Assembly (NCBI RefSeq): GCF_022808695.1
Contig: NZ_JAKZKW010000011.1
Coordinates: 47,074-111,073, forward strand
Direction: 5' to 3'
Length of the DNA: 64,000 nucleotides
From: Fundidesulfovibrio soli
GTDB lineage: Bacteria; Desulfobacterota; Desulfovibrionia; Desulfovibrionales; Desulfovibrionaceae
Shown: positions 26,520 through 34,106 of the stretch, piece by piece
How the letters are laid out: each line of letters opens with the position of its first letter
Numbering within the stretch: position 1 is the stretch's first letter
Made by a program: the position numbers and the translations under genes
Notes under the pieces: generated by a model
What the model saw: the letters and a program-made list of their open reading frames with translations, nothing else
What the model was told of the DNA's origin: nothing
Databases searched by the model: none

Positions 26520-26732
26520 TTAAAGTCCCTTTGAGCAGCCGCAACCACCGCCCTGGCGCATGTCTCCGATTGCTCCACTCTGGCAGGAGCAGCCCGAGGA
26601 GGACTTGCCCGAGCCCGGGGAGCAGCAGCCGGAGCTGGAACCGCAGCCGCACCCGCCGCCAGCGAACTTACTGCGCACCAGCCAGGCCGCCGCCAGGGCC
26701 ACGATGAGCCCGACGAGCACTTTTTCAAACAT
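26520..26732 (-). CDS. FeoB-associated Cys-rich membrane protein
   Basis: The 70 residues form one N-terminal membrane helix (VLVGLIVALAAAWLV) followed by a Gly/Ser/Cys tail (GGGCGCGSSSGCCSPG...GCSCQ...GGGCGCS) with nine cysteines, as in the small FeoB-associated Cys-rich family. It may hand iron to or from FeoB. ATG 26732 follows GGAGAAG; the GTG 6 nt upstream is too close to that site. It lies between the two feoA genes on the same strand. Confidence 0.85.
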   Translation of the reverse strand: MFEKVLVGLIVALAAAWLVRSKFAGGGCGCGSSSGCCSPGSGKSSSGCSCQSGAIGDMRQGGGCGCSKGL

Positions 26733-26774
26733 TGTCACTTCTCCTTGAAGGAAGATCGGCCCGGAAAGTGCGGC

Positions 26775-26993
26775 TTAGACGCGCACCACCTTGATCTGGT
26801 CGGCCAGGCCGTTGCCCAGGCAGATTTCGTCGCCACGGACGCACACGCGGCAGCTCTCCCCGTCCTGGCGGATAACGGCCTCGACGCCGGGCGTAAGGCC
26901 CATGGAGCACAGCCTGCAACGGCACCCGGGATCTTCGCAGAGTTCGAGAACCCGCACCTTGCTACCCTTGGGGCATCTGCTCAAACTGACCAT
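26775..26993 (-). CDS. feoA: Second FeoA-family protein, cysteine-rich
   Basis: The 72-residue protein has the FeoA core (KGSKVRVLEL...LCSMGLTPGVEAVIRQDG) but seven cysteines (C at CPKG, CEDPGCRCRLC, CRVC, CLG), more than usual FeoA. ATG 26993 follows GAGGAG. It is the promoter-proximal gene of the feo operon, about 95 nt downstream of the double Fur-box-like site. Two FeoA proteins beside one FeoB is common in Desulfovibrio-type genomes; the Cys-rich one might bind metal. Confidence 0.88.
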   Translation of the reverse strand: MVSLSRCPKGSKVRVLELCEDPGCRCRLCSMGLTPGVEAVIRQDGESCRVCVRGDEICLGNGLADQIKVVRV

Positions 26994-27087
26994 GGGGACT
27001 CCTCGGCGGCTTCTGGGAACTTCAGGGGCCTCGCCGCTCCGCCCGGTAGTGGGCAATGCGCGGCAGGCTGTTCCAGCGCCACGCCCC

Positions 27088-27117
27088 TTTGATAATGTCA
27101 TTGATAATCATTGTCAA
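27088..27117 (-). promoter_or_regulatory. Overlapping Fur-box-like sites at the head of the feo operon
   Basis: GATAATGTCATTGATAATC overlaps TTGATAATCATTGTCAA, both close to the GATAATGATAATCATTATC consensus. The position, about 95 nt before the first feo gene, fits iron-dependent repression by Fur. Confidence 0.75.
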
Positions 27118-27124
27118 CAAGCGA

Positions 27125-27416
27125 TCGAAAAAAATACCCCCGAAAAGTCCTCAGGCTCGGCCAGGCCGCGCACCGCCTTGACGAAAGCCTCGCGCGACAC
27201 GGGCTTCACCAGGTATCCCGAGGCAAGTGCCCTTGAAGAAGGAGTCCCCCACATGGCGCGGCTGTCTGTGGGCGGTGATCTTGGGCACCCTGGCTTCCCG
27301 CCCTGCGGGGAAGGCCCTGGGCCTTCTCGCGGTCCCTGATGGCGGCCAGCGCCGCCTGCCCGCTTATGCCCGGCATCTCGATGTCGAGCAGGATGATGTC
27401 AAGGTTGACGGGCCGT
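27125..27416 (-). pseudogene. Decayed response-regulator receiver domain
   Basis: On the minus strand one frame reads ALERPVNLDIILLDIEMPGISG..ALAAIRDREKAQGL, a receiver with its phospho-acceptor Asp. A second frame continues with KITAHRQPRHVGDSFFKG, and a third with GYLVKPVSREAFVKAVRGLAEPE, the Lys/alpha-5 part. The pieces are in correct order but split by at least two frameshifts, and the first strand of the fold is missing. It abuts the amidohydrolase stop. This is a remnant, not an expressed regulator, unless sequencing errors caused the shifts. Confidence 0.7.
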
Positions 27417-28235
27417 TCAAGCGCTTTCGCGCATATTTTCCCGCTTCAGGTCCGGAAAGAGAGCGGCTGCGTTGGTGAGCAGGCGCTCCAGGTCCGCGTC
27501 GGAGAGGTGCAGGCGGGTGCGCAGGCGCTCGAGTTCCACGGATGGGTCGTAGAGGGGGTAGTCGCTGCCGAAGAGCACGCGCTCCGCCGGATGCCTGTCC
27601 AGGATGGCCCGCAGCTGGTCGTCCCGGATGTAGGGCAGGCAGGAGGAGGTGTCCATGTAGACGCCGCTGCCCGCAAGGTGCGCGAGGGCCTCGTCCCAGT
27701 GCAGCCAGCCGCCAAGATGCGCGGCGATGAGGGTGAGGCCGGGGAAGTCCCTGTGGATGGCGGCCAGCTTGGCCGGGCAGGAAGGGTTCCTGTCCGGCGG
27801 GAGCCGGTCGCCCACATGGAACATGACCACGAAGCGGCCCTCCAGGGCCTCCAGCACGGGGCGCAGGGCCGGGTCGTCCAGGCGGAAGCCCTGGAAGTCG
27901 GCGTGTATCTTGATGCCGCGGATGCCCGCGCGCTCCAGGCGGTCCAGCTCCCTGGCGTTGTCCGCGTAGCCGGGGTGCACTGTGCCGAAGGGGATGAGCG
28001 AGGGGTGGATGCGGGCCAGCTCCAGTGCCCAGTTGTTGGCCGGGATGACCTGGGCCGGGGTGGTGGCGGCGGCGTGTACGGCGGCGCGGTCGATGCCGGC
28101 GGCCGCCAGCTTGCGCAGCAGGTCCTCCGGGGTGCCGTCGCCCACGGCCTCGATGTGGTAGTGGCCGTTGAGCTGCCGGACCGCCTTGTCCGCGATCTTG
28201 GGATGGAAGGCGTGGGCGTGGATGTCGATCTTCAC
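27417..28235 (-). CDS. Amidohydrolase-family (TIM-barrel) metal-dependent hydrolase
   Basis: The 272 residues start MKIDIHAHAFH, the HxH metal-binding strand of amidohydrolase_2 proteins (ACMSD/decarboxylase-like). Further metal or active-site positions are GIKIHADFQG, MFHVGDR, IAAHLGGWLHWDE and the catalytic Asp in VLFGSDYPLYDP. It may be a hydrolase or decarboxylase; the substrate is unknown. GTG 28235 overlaps the TGA of the thioesterase gene (GTGA), so the two and apgM upstream form a coupled three-gene operon. Confidence 0.87.
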   Translation of the reverse strand: MKIDIHAHAFHPKIADKAVRQLNGHYHIEAVGDGTPEDLLRKLAAAGIDRAAVHAAATTPAQVIPANNWALELARIHPSLIPFGTVHPGYADNARELDRLERAGIRGIKIHADFQGFRLDDPALRPVLEALEGRFVVMFHVGDRLPPDRNPSCPAKLAAIHRDFPGLTLIAAHLGGWLHWDEALAHLAGSGVYMDTSSCLPYIRDDQLRAILDRHPAERVLFGSDYPLYDPSVELERLRTRLHLSDADLERLLTNAAALFPDLKRENMRESA

Positions 28236-28660
28236 TTCAGGCAGACATCCTTCAGCCAGGCGGGCACGGCCACGGGCCTGCCCGAGGCGTCCACGCAGGC
28301 GTGCTGGGTGGAGCCGAGGCACAGCGGCTTGGTGCAGTCCGGCGGCCCGAAGACCTGGTAGACGAAGGTCACGGAGGCCCGCCCCCAGACGCTGATGCCC
28401 GCGCGCACGCACACCAGCTCGTCGTAGCGGGCCGGGGCCAGGTAGCGCACGGCCATCTCGCGCACGGGCAGCATCACGCCCCGGCGCTCCACGTCCGCGT
28501 AGGAGAGGCCGCGCTCCCGCAGGAACTGGCCCCGGGCGCGCTCGAACCAGTGGGGGTAGTTGCCGTAGTAGACCACGCCCATGGCGTCCGTCTCCCCGTA
28601 GGAGACGTGGAGCCGGAAGTCGGTGGACGCCTCGGGGAAGGGCTCGCCCGGCCGGATCAT
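28232..28660 (-). CDS. 4HBT-type (YbgC/FadM-like) acyl-CoA thioesterase
   Basis: The 142-residue hotdog protein has VSYGETDAMGVVYYGNYPHWFERARGQFL, the 4-hydroxybenzoyl-CoA thioesterase signature with the catalytic Asp in ETDAMG. The rest (APARYDELVCVRAGISVWGRASVTFVYQVF) follows the fold. It should hydrolyse acyl-CoA or acyl-ACP. Its ATG overlaps the apgM stop as ATGA. Confidence 0.9.
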   Translation of the reverse strand: MIRPGEPFPEASTDFRLHVSYGETDAMGVVYYGNYPHWFERARGQFLRERGLSYADVERRGVMLPVREMAVRYLAPARYDELVCVRAGISVWGRASVTFVYQVFGPPDCTKPLCLGSTQHACVDASGRPVAVPAWLKDVCLK

Positions 28661-29862
28661 CGCAGGCCTCCCTTGGCCAGGGCGAACTCCAGCAGGGTGT
28701 GCCCCGGGTCGATGGAGAGGCCGGTGGCGGCCGCCTCGGCCTCGCTGAACGCCGCCGCCCCGTTGCCCGACATGCCCGGGCCGTACAGCAGGAAGGGCAC
28801 GGGGTCCTCCACGTGGGTGCGCTTGGCGATGGGGGTCAGGTGGTCGCAGGTGATGAGGAACAGCCCCTCCGGGAAGGCCTGGCGCAGCGGGGCCACCACG
28901 CGCGCGTCGAAGCGGGCGATGGCCTCGGCCTTGCCCGGGGCGTCGCCGCCGTGGCCGCACTCGTCCGGCCCTTCCAGGTGCACGAAGGCGAAGTCCCCGT
29001 GCTGGAGGAAGTCCACGGCGGCCCGCACCTTGCCCTCGTAGTTGGTGTCCAGAAGGCCGGTGGCCCCCTCCACGTCCAGGACCTCCATGCCCGCGGCGCG
29101 GCCAAGACCCTTGATGAGGTCCACGGCGGAGATCACGGCCCCGCGCAGGCCCGTGCCGGCCTCGAAGCCGGGCAGCTTGAGCGCCCTGCCCTGCCCCCAG
29201 GGCCAGATGGCGTTGGCCTTGGTGGTGTTGCCGGGCGCGGCCAGGCGTTCGGCGGCCTCCTGGCAGAGGGCGCGCAGGTGCGGGATGGCGGCCAGGGCCT
29301 CGAGATCCTGGTCGATGGGCTGGCCGGTGATGTCGTGGGGCGGCCGGATGGCCAGGCGCGCCTCCGGGGAGGAGGCCGCTCCGGGCTGGACCAGCAAATG
29401 GCGGTACTGCACGCCCGGGAGCAGGCGGAAGCGGGCCCCGGGGCCGCTGCAGCTGGAGCAGTCGCGGTTCAGGCCTTCCACCAGCGGGCGGGACTGCTCC
29501 GTGGAGATGTGCCCTGAGGAGTAATCCAGCATGAGGCCGCCCGGGGCGTAGGAGCTGACGCTGACCACGTTGCAGCGCCAGACCAGGTCGTCGTCGGCGA
29601 GTTGCAGGCCCTGGGCCGCGGCCTCGATGGGCCCGCGCCCCGTGTGGTGCCGGGCGGGGTCGAAACCGAGCAGGGCCATGTTGGCCACGTCGGAGCCGGG
29701 GGGCATGCCGGGGGGGATGGTGCGTGCCAGGCCGCTCAGGCCTTCGCGGGCCATCTGGTCCATCACGGGCGTGCTTGCGGCCTCCATGGCCGTGGCCTTG
29801 CCCAGTTCGCCGGGCCAGCCGCCCATGCCGTCCGCCACCAGGAACAGGAACTTTCTTCGCAT
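28657..29862 (-). CDS. apgM: Cofactor-independent phosphoglycerate mutase, archaeal type
   Basis: The 401-residue alkaline-phosphatase-superfamily enzyme interconverts 2- and 3-phosphoglycerate. LFLVADGMGGWPG carries the first metal Asp, PPGSDVANMALLGFDP the phospho-Ser loop, GRGPIEAAAQGL follows, and LEGPDECGHGGD and LFLITCDHLTPI hold the other metal ligands. Length and order fit the aPGM subfamily known in archaea and some anaerobic bacteria. It heads an operon with a thioesterase and an amidohydrolase, an association with no obvious pathway meaning. Confidence 0.93.
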   Translation of the reverse strand: MRRKFLFLVADGMGGWPGELGKATAMEAASTPVMDQMAREGLSGLARTIPPGMPPGSDVANMALLGFDPARHHTGRGPIEAAAQGLQLADDDLVWRCNVVSVSSYAPGGLMLDYSSGHISTEQSRPLVEGLNRDCSSCSGPGARFRLLPGVQYRHLLVQPGAASSPEARLAIRPPHDITGQPIDQDLEALAAIPHLRALCQEAAERLAAPGNTTKANAIWPWGQGRALKLPGFEAGTGLRGAVISAVDLIKGLGRAAGMEVLDVEGATGLLDTNYEGKVRAAVDFLQHGDFAFVHLEGPDECGHGGDAPGKAEAIARFDARVVAPLRQAFPEGLFLITCDHLTPIAKRTHVEDPVPFLLYGPGMSGNGAAAFSEAEAAATGLSIDPGHTLLEFALAKGGLR

Positions 29863-29912
29863 GGCGTGTTCTCCCGGCCCGCAGAGGTGGCCGTTTTTCG
29901 CGGAAAAGTCAA

Positions 29913-29951
29913 AACCCCGATCCGGCGGCCTCGGCCTGGCGGATCGGGGTT
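29913..29951 (-). terminator. Terminator of the universal stress protein gene
   Basis: AACCCCGATCCG and CGGATCGGGGTT form a 12-bp stem, followed by TTTTGAC on the minus strand. It lies between the USP stop and the apgM start. Confidence 0.85.
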
Positions 29952-29978
29952 GAATCGGTCACGGCGGGTTTGCTCAGC

Positions 29979-30857
29979 CTACTTGGATATCCACAAGGCG
30001 GCGCCTTCGAGCTTGCGCAGCAGCGTCTGGCTGAGCGAGCCGAATATGTTGGAGAAGGCCCCTGGCTTGCCGCCGGTGCGCCCGATGGCCACGGCCGCGT
30101 ACTCGCCCTTGCGCGCCTCCTCCAGGATCATGTCGGCGGGGTGCTTGGAGGACTTCACCAGGAAGCTGATGCGCTCATCCTCCAGGCCGTTTTCCCGCAG
30201 CAGCTCCCCGGCTTCGGCCAGCACGCTCTCGATGCTGCGGTTGCCCACAGGCCCGGTGGCGCGGTTGTGCAACACGGTGACGCTGTGCTCGGGCTCGTCG
30301 CGCAGGACGAAGCCCACGTGGTCGGCCACCCGCAGGGACTGCTCCGAACCGTCCACGCACAGCAGCACGTTCCTGCGGTTGCGCACGGGGTTGCGGCAGA
30401 CCCACAGCGGGAAGCTGATGGACTCCCAGAGCAGCCGGTGCGAGACGGAGTCGTCGAACATCTCGTCGAACCAGCTCAAACCCCGCCTGCCCAGGACGAC
30501 CGCGTCGTAGAGGCCGCGTTCGGCCTCGGCGGCGATGTCCTTGACGGGGCCGAGCTTGGCGGGCAGCGCCTTGAGCTCGATGCGCTCGCCCGGGAAGCCC
30601 ATGTCCAGCAGCCAATTGCGGGCGGTATGCAGGGCCTGCGGCACGGGCCTGCAGCCCCCCCCGAAGGACTGCGTCTCATCGACGGCGCAGTAGGGCTTGT
30701 TCTCCAACCCCGGCTGCGGGCTGCGCGGGCCCACGTAGAAGAGCGTCAGGCGCACCAGGTCGCGCCGGGTGAAGAATCCGAAGACGTAACGAAGCCCGAA
30801 GAACGCGTTGACGTCCTCCGAGATGCTCACCAGCAGGTGTTTCTCGAGTGTTTCCAT
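29979..30857 (-). CDS. Tandem universal stress (UspA) protein
   Basis: The 292 residues form two Usp domains: HLLVSISEDVNAFFGLRYVFGFF... and RNVLLCVDGSEQSLRVADHVGFVL... The second keeps the ATP-binding pattern (VAIGRTGGKPGAFSNIFGSLSQTLLRK, close to GxxGx9GS), whereas the first is less complete (VLGRRGLSWFDEMFDDSVSHRLL). The ferredoxin gene stands 13 nt upstream on the same strand, so the two may be co-transcribed. The role in stress or energy-starvation response is family-based. Confidence 0.88.
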   Translation of the reverse strand: METLEKHLLVSISEDVNAFFGLRYVFGFFTRRDLVRLTLFYVGPRSPQPGLENKPYCAVDETQSFGGGCRPVPQALHTARNWLLDMGFPGERIELKALPAKLGPVKDIAAEAERGLYDAVVLGRRGLSWFDEMFDDSVSHRLLWESISFPLWVCRNPVRNRRNVLLCVDGSEQSLRVADHVGFVLRDEPEHSVTVLHNRATGPVGNRSIESVLAEAGELLRENGLEDERISFLVKSSKHPADMILEEARKGEYAAVAIGRTGGKPGAFSNIFGSLSQTLLRKLEGAALWISK

Positions 30858-30870
30858 ACGCCAGGGCCGA

Positions 30871-31059
30871 TCAGTCCCGCCAGTGGATGCACTCCACGGG
30901 GCAGGTGTCCATGGCGTCCTGGACGCACTCTGTGGAGTCGTCCGCTTCGGGGTCGGCCTCGGCCTTGTTGTCGTCATCCATATGGAATACGTCCGGGCAG
31001 ATCTGCACGCAGGATTCGCACCCGATGCATTCGTCCTTGTCGACATAGGGATGAGGCAT
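30871..31059 (-). CDS. Single-cluster [4Fe-4S] ferredoxin
   Basis: The 62 residues carry Cys11, Cys14, Cys17 and Cys21 (CIGCESCVQICP) and a C-terminal Cys53-Pro54, the ligand layout of Desulfovibrio ferredoxins (CxxCxxC plus distant CP), with two further cysteines (45, 57). The middle is very acidic (HMDDDNKAEADPEADD). The start ATG 31059 follows AGGAGG. It is a low-potential electron carrier of the cytosol and a possible donor for the NuoEFG-less complex I in this window. Confidence 0.93.
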   Translation of the reverse strand: MPHPYVDKDECIGCESCVQICPDVFHMDDDNKAEADPEADDSTECVQDAMDTCPVECIHWRD

Positions 31060-31172
31060 GTGGGACCTCCTGGAAATGCGCATTTGGCCACGAAAGCTGG
31101 CCATTGTGCTGACTAGAACGGATGCGGGAGGGAAAGTCAAGCGCGCGGGGCGGGACCGCGCGGGCGGACGGT

Positions 31173-31340
31173 TCAGGGAGCGGTCTTGAGCATGTTGTAG
31201 ATGATCTCGCGGCTGTTCACCCGGTAGCGGCCCTGGGCGATACGCCGTTTGATCTCGGCCACGCGGTTGGCCCGCTCCTCGGGGCTCTCCGAGGAGGGAT
31301 CGTCGCCGTGGTCGGCTCTATGTTTCGCGTCAGTTTCCAT
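31173..31340 (-). CDS. Small FlgM-like (anti-sigma-28) protein
   Basis: The 55 residues end with VAEIKRRIAQGRYRVNSREIIYNMLKTA, which follows the C-terminal sigma-28-binding pattern of FlgM (IR..IA.G.Y.vd...iA..ml). The N-terminal half is charged and probably disordered. ATG 31340 is preferred because CAGGAAA stands in front. No flagellar genes are nearby, so it may control another sigma factor or act at a distance. Confidence 0.65.
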   Translation of the reverse strand: METDAKHRADHGDDPSSESPEERANRVAEIKRRIAQGRYRVNSREIIYNMLKTAP

Positions 31341-31500
31341 TGCCGTTTCCTGCCGTATGTTCATCAGCGATATCGGCAGGCTGCGTCAGAGCTTTAGCGC
31401 CCGGGAACGGATCCGGGGGATGCTTTCCGGGCAAACCCGTGAAACTGCGGCGTGTTTTTATTTTCGCCCTGCGAAGAGTTTTCCGCAGGGCCCAAACTGT

Positions 31501-31929
31501 TCAGCCAACCCGTTCCAGCATGTCCCCCGCACGCACGCGCCCGGGCGCGAGCACCCTGGCGAACAGGCCCTCGCGGGGCATGATGCAGTCGCCCACGATG
31601 CGCCGGATGTCGCAGCCGTGGTGGCATGTCTTGCCGATCTGGGTGATCTCCAGCACGGCGCCGCCCACCGTCACCCGGTCGCCCACGGCCAGGCCCAGGG
31701 CGTTCAGGCCCTCCACGGTGAGGTTCTCCGCGAAGGCCCCGGGGCTGATGCTGGCCAGTTTGAGGCGCATGGCCTCCAGGCTGTCGAAATCAAGCAGGCT
31801 CACCTGGCGGCCCGACCCCGCATGGGCGTCGCCCGCCACGCCGTGCTCCACCACCAGCTCGATGGATTCCACCGGCACCTTCTTCTGACCTGTCTTCTCG
31901 CTGACACAGACCGCCTTGACCACCGGCAT
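31501..31929 (-). CDS. MOSC-domain protein
   Basis: The 142 residues are a single MOSC domain: GVAGDAHAGSGRQVSLLDFDSLEAM, GAFAENLTVEGL, LAVGDRVTVGGAVLEITQIGKTCHHGCDI with the conserved cysteine, and FARVLAPGRVRAGDML. MOSC domains handle molybdenum cofactor sulfur. Stand-alone forms are common in anaerobes and often lie near moaA/mog genes, but none is seen here. The start follows GGGAGGTG. Confidence 0.92.
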   Translation of the reverse strand: MPVVKAVCVSEKTGQKKVPVESIELVVEHGVAGDAHAGSGRQVSLLDFDSLEAMRLKLASISPGAFAENLTVEGLNALGLAVGDRVTVGGAVLEITQIGKTCHHGCDIRRIVGDCIMPREGLFARVLAPGRVRAGDMLERVG

Positions 31930-32026
31930 GACACACCTCCCGCTGGAACCGTTTTCGTCCACTTCAAGTAATCCCTGCGGGGGCCGGGGGCAAGCCGGCG
32001 GCAGCGTATCCGGACGCGCCGGGCAT

Positions 32027-32056
32027 GAAAAAGCCCGGGGAGCCGCCTCCCCGGGC
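32027..32056 (-). terminator. Terminator downstream of the FCD-domain gene
   Basis: GCCCGGGGAG / CTCCCCGGGC stem with a 4-nt loop; TTTTTC follows on the minus strand. Confidence 0.88.
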
Positions 32057-32091
32057 CACGTCATTCATGCAACAGCCGCCCGCGCCGCTTT

Positions 32092-32568
32092 TCAGCCGAA
32101 GGCTTGGGGCGCTACGGCGCTGCCTTCCACGCCCTGCAGGTGCTCCCGCATGGCTCGGGCGCTCGACTCGGGGTCGACCGCCTCCAGCCCCTGGACGATG
32201 CGCGCGTGGGCTTCAAGCGAGGCTGCGATCCGCTGCGGGCTCATCAGAGCTTCGTCCCTGCTCTCGGCCAGCAGGTCGTGGAGCATGGCCGCCACCTCCC
32301 AGAGCACCTCGTTGCCGGTGGCCTTGGCCAGGGCCATGTGGAAGCGGGTGTCCAGCGCCGGGAATTCGGCGGGGCCTGCCCGGCGTTGTTTCTCCAGGAT
32401 GCGCCGGATGCGCTCCAGGTCCTCGGGGGAACGGCGCAACGCGGCCAGCGCGGCAACCTCGGGCTCCAGGATGAGCCGCAGCTCCATGACCTCGCGCACG
32501 CGCCCCGGGCGCTGCCCTGCCTGCCTCTCCAGCCGGCTCAGAAGCGCGGCGGTCTCCTTGCCGATCAT
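32092..32568 (-). CDS. FCD (FadR C-terminal) domain protein lacking the DNA-binding domain
   Basis: The 158 residues align only with the ligand-binding half of FadR-type GntR regulators: RVREVMELRLILEPEVAALAALRRSPEDLERI, the metal-binding Asp/His of LDTRFHMALAKATGN, a later His in AHARIVQG and REHLQG. The family's N-terminal winged helix of about 70 residues is absent, and the DNA where it should be is the lipoprotein gene. GAAGG lies 5 nt in front of ATG 32568, so it may be expressed. It is either a truncated regulator or a free sensor domain. Confidence 0.7.
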   Translation of the reverse strand: MIGKETAALLSRLERQAGQRPGRVREVMELRLILEPEVAALAALRRSPEDLERIRRILEKQRRAGPAEFPALDTRFHMALAKATGNEVLWEVAAMLHDLLAESRDEALMSPQRIAASLEAHARIVQGLEAVDPESSARAMREHLQGVEGSAVAPQAFG

Positions 32569-32585
32569 ACGCGCCTTCGCCGCGC

Positions 32586-33002
32586 CTACTCCACGCGCAT
32601 CATCTTGTAGTTCTCGCTGCGGCCGGGATACTGCATGAGCACCTCGCCGTTCTCCACGTAGAATATCACACCGTCCACGCCGGAGGTCATGCGGTCGCCG
32701 TCGATGGTGAACTCGGCCCAGCCCTTGAAGGCGTTCTTCTTGTGGGAGTCGTAGTAGTAGTACACCGCGTACTTCTCCCCTTTCTTCACCAGCCAGTAAT
32801 TGAACGCCCAGGGGTTGTTGATCCCGGCGGGAGGTATGCGCCGCCAGTGCCCCATGAGCAGCGGGTTGGGCGCGGCGATGACTTTGGCGGAGGCCGTCGG
32901 GGCGGTCTCGACGTCGGCTGGCTTGATGGGCGCGAGGCCCGCGCAGGCCGAACACATGAGCAGCACTGCCAGGACGAGGACGGACGCGAAATGTTTCAGC
33001 AT
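32586..33002 (-). CDS. Small lipoprotein of unknown function
   Basis: The 138-residue protein starts at ATG 33002 behind AAGGAG. MLKHFASVLVLAVLLMCSAC is a type II signal peptide, with Cys20 the likely lipidated residue although the -3 position is a Cys. The mature part has a Tyr-rich stretch (KYAVYYYYDSHKK) and a beta-rich segment (FTIDGDRMTSGVDGVIFYVENGEVLMQYPG) suggesting a small beta-barrel-like fold. I do not recognise a named family. It should sit in the outer or inner membrane facing the periplasm. Its stop is 18 nt before the FCD gene. Confidence 0.8.
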   Translation of the reverse strand: MLKHFASVLVLAVLLMCSACAGLAPIKPADVETAPTASAKVIAAPNPLLMGHWRRIPPAGINNPWAFNYWLVKKGEKYAVYYYYDSHKKNAFKGWAEFTIDGDRMTSGVDGVIFYVENGEVLMQYPGRSENYKMMRVE

Positions 33003-33095
33003 GAGCTTCTCCTTGGCTTGAAACCGGTATCGGCGGGAACGCCTATATTTTCTTATGCCCACTGGCGGCGCAAACGTCAAAGCCCAAAGAATGGC

Positions 33096-33437
33096 TCAGG
33101 GCTTCACGTAGGCGTACCCCTCACCCTGCAGGCGCACCAGTTCGATGATGGCCGCCGGCACCACCTCGCACCCAGGAACGAGGAAATCCGGGAACAGGCT
33201 GAAGTCGTTCAGGGAATTGCCGCAGGCCCGCACCACGACGCCCTGCGCCATCAAGGCGGAGAGGCTGGCGGCATGGTCGGGGTTGGCCTTGCCCAGCAGT
33301 TGCACGGCCGGTCCGTTGGCCACCAGAACGATGGAGGCGGGAGCCCCGGACAGGGCCTTCAGGGCGTTGCCGGCGTTGCGCAGGGCCACGCCCAACCGGT
33401 CGTCGGCGGTATCCACATGGAGCAGAAGTTTGAACAC
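33096..33437 (-). CDS. DsrE/DsrF-like family protein
   Basis: The 113-residue protein follows the DsrE fold: MFKLLLHVDTADD..GVALRNAGNAL, IVLVANGPAVQLL, and a Cys in VVRACGNSLNDF at the place of the sulfur-carrying cysteine in DsrE/TusD-type proteins. It may carry persulfide sulfur or only share the fold. A second DsrE-like gene is at 50672. The start follows a GGGGAC-type site. The neighbours are unrelated. Confidence 0.82.
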   Translation of the reverse strand: MFKLLLHVDTADDRLGVALRNAGNALKALSGAPASIVLVANGPAVQLLGKANPDHAASLSALMAQGVVVRACGNSLNDFSLFPDFLVPGCEVVPAAIIELVRLQGEGYAYVKP

Positions 33438-33455
33438 GGTCCCCTCCGGGGCGGG

Positions 33456-34106
33456 TTAGGGTTTCTTCACCGCGGCCGGACGGCCGTCCTCCAGGGCGAA
33501 CGCCTGCCCACAGGCCGCACAGGCGCAGGTGCCGTCCGCGCCGAAATCCAGGCGTTCCCCGCAGAAGCAGACCCAGCCCGCCTGCCGCGCGGGCACCCCC
33601 ATGACCAGGGCGTGGGGCGCTACGTCCCCGGTGACCACCGCCCCGGCCGCCACCATGGCGTAGGCCCCGATCTCATGCCCGCAGACCACGGTGCTGTTGG
33701 CCCCCAGGGTCGCGCCCCGGCGCACCACCGTGGGGCGGTACTCGTGCCTGCGGCAGACGAAGGCCCGGGGGGTGAGCACGTTGGTGAACACGCAGGACGG
33801 CCCGCAGAACACGTCGTCCTCCAGGACCACGCCGTCGTAGATGGAGACGTTGTTCTGGATCTTCACACCGTTGCCGATGCGCGCCGTGCCCATCACGCAG
33901 ACGTTCTGGCCCAGGGTGCAGCACTCCCCGATCTCGGCACCCGCTAGCACGTGGCAGAAATGCCAGATGCAGGTACCGCGGCCAACACGCGCGCCCTGGT
34001 CCACGCACGCGGTGGGATGCACCTGGGCGGTGGGATGCACGCCGTTTTCATCCGCCAGTGATGGCGTAGCGGGCGCATCCGCCGCGTCGTAGGGGAAGGG
34101 CTGCAT
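33456..34106 (-). CDS. Left-handed beta-helix acyltransferase (WbpD/WlbB-like)
   Basis: The 216 residues contain hexapeptide repeats (HPTACVDQGARVGRGTCIWHFCHVLAGAEIGECCTLGQNV...) like the UDP-2-acetamido-3-amino-glucuronate N-acetyltransferases WbpD/WlbB, including IQNNVSIYDGVVLEDDVFCGPSCVFTNV. The C-terminus adds a zinc-ribbon-like tail with CFCG and CACAACG. It should acetylate a nucleotide sugar for surface polysaccharide. No sugar genes are adjacent. Confidence 0.85.
   Translation of the reverse strand: MQPFPYDAADAPATPSLADENGVHPTAQVHPTACVDQGARVGRGTCIWHFCHVLAGAEIGECCTLGQNVCVMGTARIGNGVKIQNNVSIYDGVVLEDDVFCGPSCVFTNVLTPRAFVCRRHEYRPTVVRRGATLGANSTVVCGHEIGAYAMVAAGAVVTGDVAPHALVMGVPARQAGWVCFCGERLDFGADGTCACAACGQAFALEDGRPAAVKKP

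Noticed and set aside
31471..31498. GCCCTGCG/CGCAGGGC hairpin as a terminator for the MOSC gene
   Set aside because: On the minus strand an A-rich, not T-rich, stretch follows; only a hairpin can be claimed.
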